A stretch of 5,689 nucleotides of DNA from an uncultured Clostridia bacterium (GTDB lineage: Bacteria > Bacillota > Clostridia > TANB77 > CAG-508): the NCBI GenBank assembly GCA_948663505.1, contig CAPNAQ010000113.1:1-5689 (forward strand), in the 5' to 3' direction. Position 1 is the first letter of the stretch. Every line of letters starts with the position of its first letter. Made by a program: the position numbers and the translations under genes. Shown here in pieces: positions 4,980-5,689 of this stretch. Under the pieces are notes generated by a model, which ran no database searches, was not told the origin of the DNA, and worked only from the letters and a program-made list of their open reading frames with translations.

Positions 4980-5689
4980 ATGTTCAAAAGTAAAAAAAGA
5001 TTTGTATTGTTAATAATAATAATTATAGTAGTATTTATATTGTTTTTGACAATTTGCTTAAAAAGTAAATATTTACCAACAGAAACAGATCTTAACGAAA
5101 TGCTAAAGGAGAACAATAACATTTCTAATATGTTTACTTCATATAAAGAAGTTAAAAATGATAATGTAACTACAACAAAAATATATGTATATGACAACCT
5201 TCATTATGCAGTAAAAAGAGACAATGATAGCGATAAAATAGTTAATGAATATTATTATGACTCAAAAACATCTAAATTAGTAACAGTTAATCATACTAAT
5301 AATACAATCATAGAACTTGAAGAAATTAAGCAACAAAATTTTATAAATGGTTTTTTAGGTAAAAATGATTTCTATGACTTAGGTACTTTTCTAGAATACA
5401 AATATCTTGGAAAAGAAAAAGTGAATGAAATCGAATGCATAAAAGTTTGTTTTTTAGAGGAGAATTACAATAAAATAGATAATACATATTTTTATATTGA
5501 TGTTCATAATAAAAATATAATTAAGATGGAAGTTTATCAAGGAAATAGTTCAAGTAAAATGGAAAAGATACATGAAAAAGTATATGGCAAATATGTTTAT
5601 GGTGAAAATGTTTTAAGTGATATTCCAAAATTTGATATAAACAACTATCCTAACTTTTTTGTACAAAAATTTGATAATCGGTCTTTTTT
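4980..5689 (+). CDS. Membrane-anchored extracytoplasmic protein, 3' end cut by window
   Basis: Open frame of 236 full codons that continues past the right edge. ATG 4980 has GGGGGA (4969-4974) five bases upstream. The N-terminus is KSKKRF followed by a strongly hydrophobic segment (about residues 8-27) and then KSKY, so a single anchor with the rest outside the cell. The outer part is polar and Asn/Lys/Glu-rich, with beta-type segments. One passage (about 141-182) runs KYLGKEKVNEIECIKVCF, then YFYIDVHNKNIIKME. This resembles LolA/RseB-fold and related lipoprotein-like domains, in which a line such as 'kylGkEkVngiec' precedes 'yyiDkktglilkme'. That likeness is from memory and weak, so I give no function. 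It is divergent from the secreted-protein gene and shares a repeat at the promoters with it. G+C content is like the rest of the window. Confidence 0.75.
   Translation, partial: MFKSKKRFVLLIIIIIVVFILFLTICLKSKYLPTETDLNEMLKENNNISNMFTSYKEVKNDNVTTTKIYVYDNLHYAVKRDNDSDKIVNEYYYDSKTSKLVTVNHTNNTIIELEEIKQQNFINGFLGKNDFYDLGTFLEYKYLGKEKVNEIECIKVCFLEENYNKIDNTYFYIDVHNKNIIKMEVYQGNSSSKMEKIHEKVYGKYVYGENVLSDIPKFDINNYPNFFVQKFDNRSF

Noticed and set aside
4952..5197. Minus-strand open frame of 81 codons
   Set aside because: Antisense to the start of the right-end membrane protein, which has a ribosome site, promoter and sensible domain layout.

Overview
The window is very AT-rich (roughly a quarter G+C in most stretches) with strong AGGAGG-type ribosome binding sites and near-consensus sigma-A promoters. 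Together with a yaaL-bofA pair at the left end, this points to an endospore-forming Bacillota, most likely a Clostridia-type (gut-like) genome. No species can be named from the sequence alone.

Left end (1-704, + strand): a DUF2508/YaaL-family gene and bofA, the same adjacency as in the recR-yaaL-bofA region of Bacillus subtilis, closed by an intrinsic terminator. The short gap before bofA holds a good match to a sporulation sigma-E promoter. It also holds a hairpin that buries the bofA Shine-Dalgarno. The 5' arm of that hairpin lies between the -35 and -10, so it would be present only in read-through mRNA and not in the sigma-E mRNA.

Middle (654-3562, - strand): a membrane-anchored serine alpha/beta-hydrolase of unknown substrate, whose last codons run through the bofA terminator and overlap the end of bofA, and a complete glmS (glucosamine-6-phosphate synthase). 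Each has its own candidate promoter. No glmS ribozyme is present upstream of glmS.

The stretch 3502-4370 has no intact gene. It contains a decayed gene (3734-4126) for a small membrane protein with a C-terminal zinc ribbon, carrying three in-frame stops and two frameshifts and having lost its second cysteine pair. It also contains a short AT-rich tandem repeat and two adjacent hairpins, one of them a strong, probably bidirectional terminator.

Right end (4315-5689): a small secreted protein of unknown function on the - strand, noticeably richer in G+C than its neighbours, driven by a perfect TTGACA-N17-TATAAT promoter and flanked by a near-perfect inverted repeat of about 21 nt. Divergent from it is a membrane-anchored extracytoplasmic protein on the + strand that runs off the right edge. 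A repeated 18-nt block sits at the -35 of each divergent promoter, so the two genes may be co-regulated.

Overall this is ordinary chromosomal housekeeping and sporulation DNA with a small accessory patch at 3.6-5.0 kb. The points most worth following are the bofA leader and the inverted-repeat-flanked secreted-protein gene.
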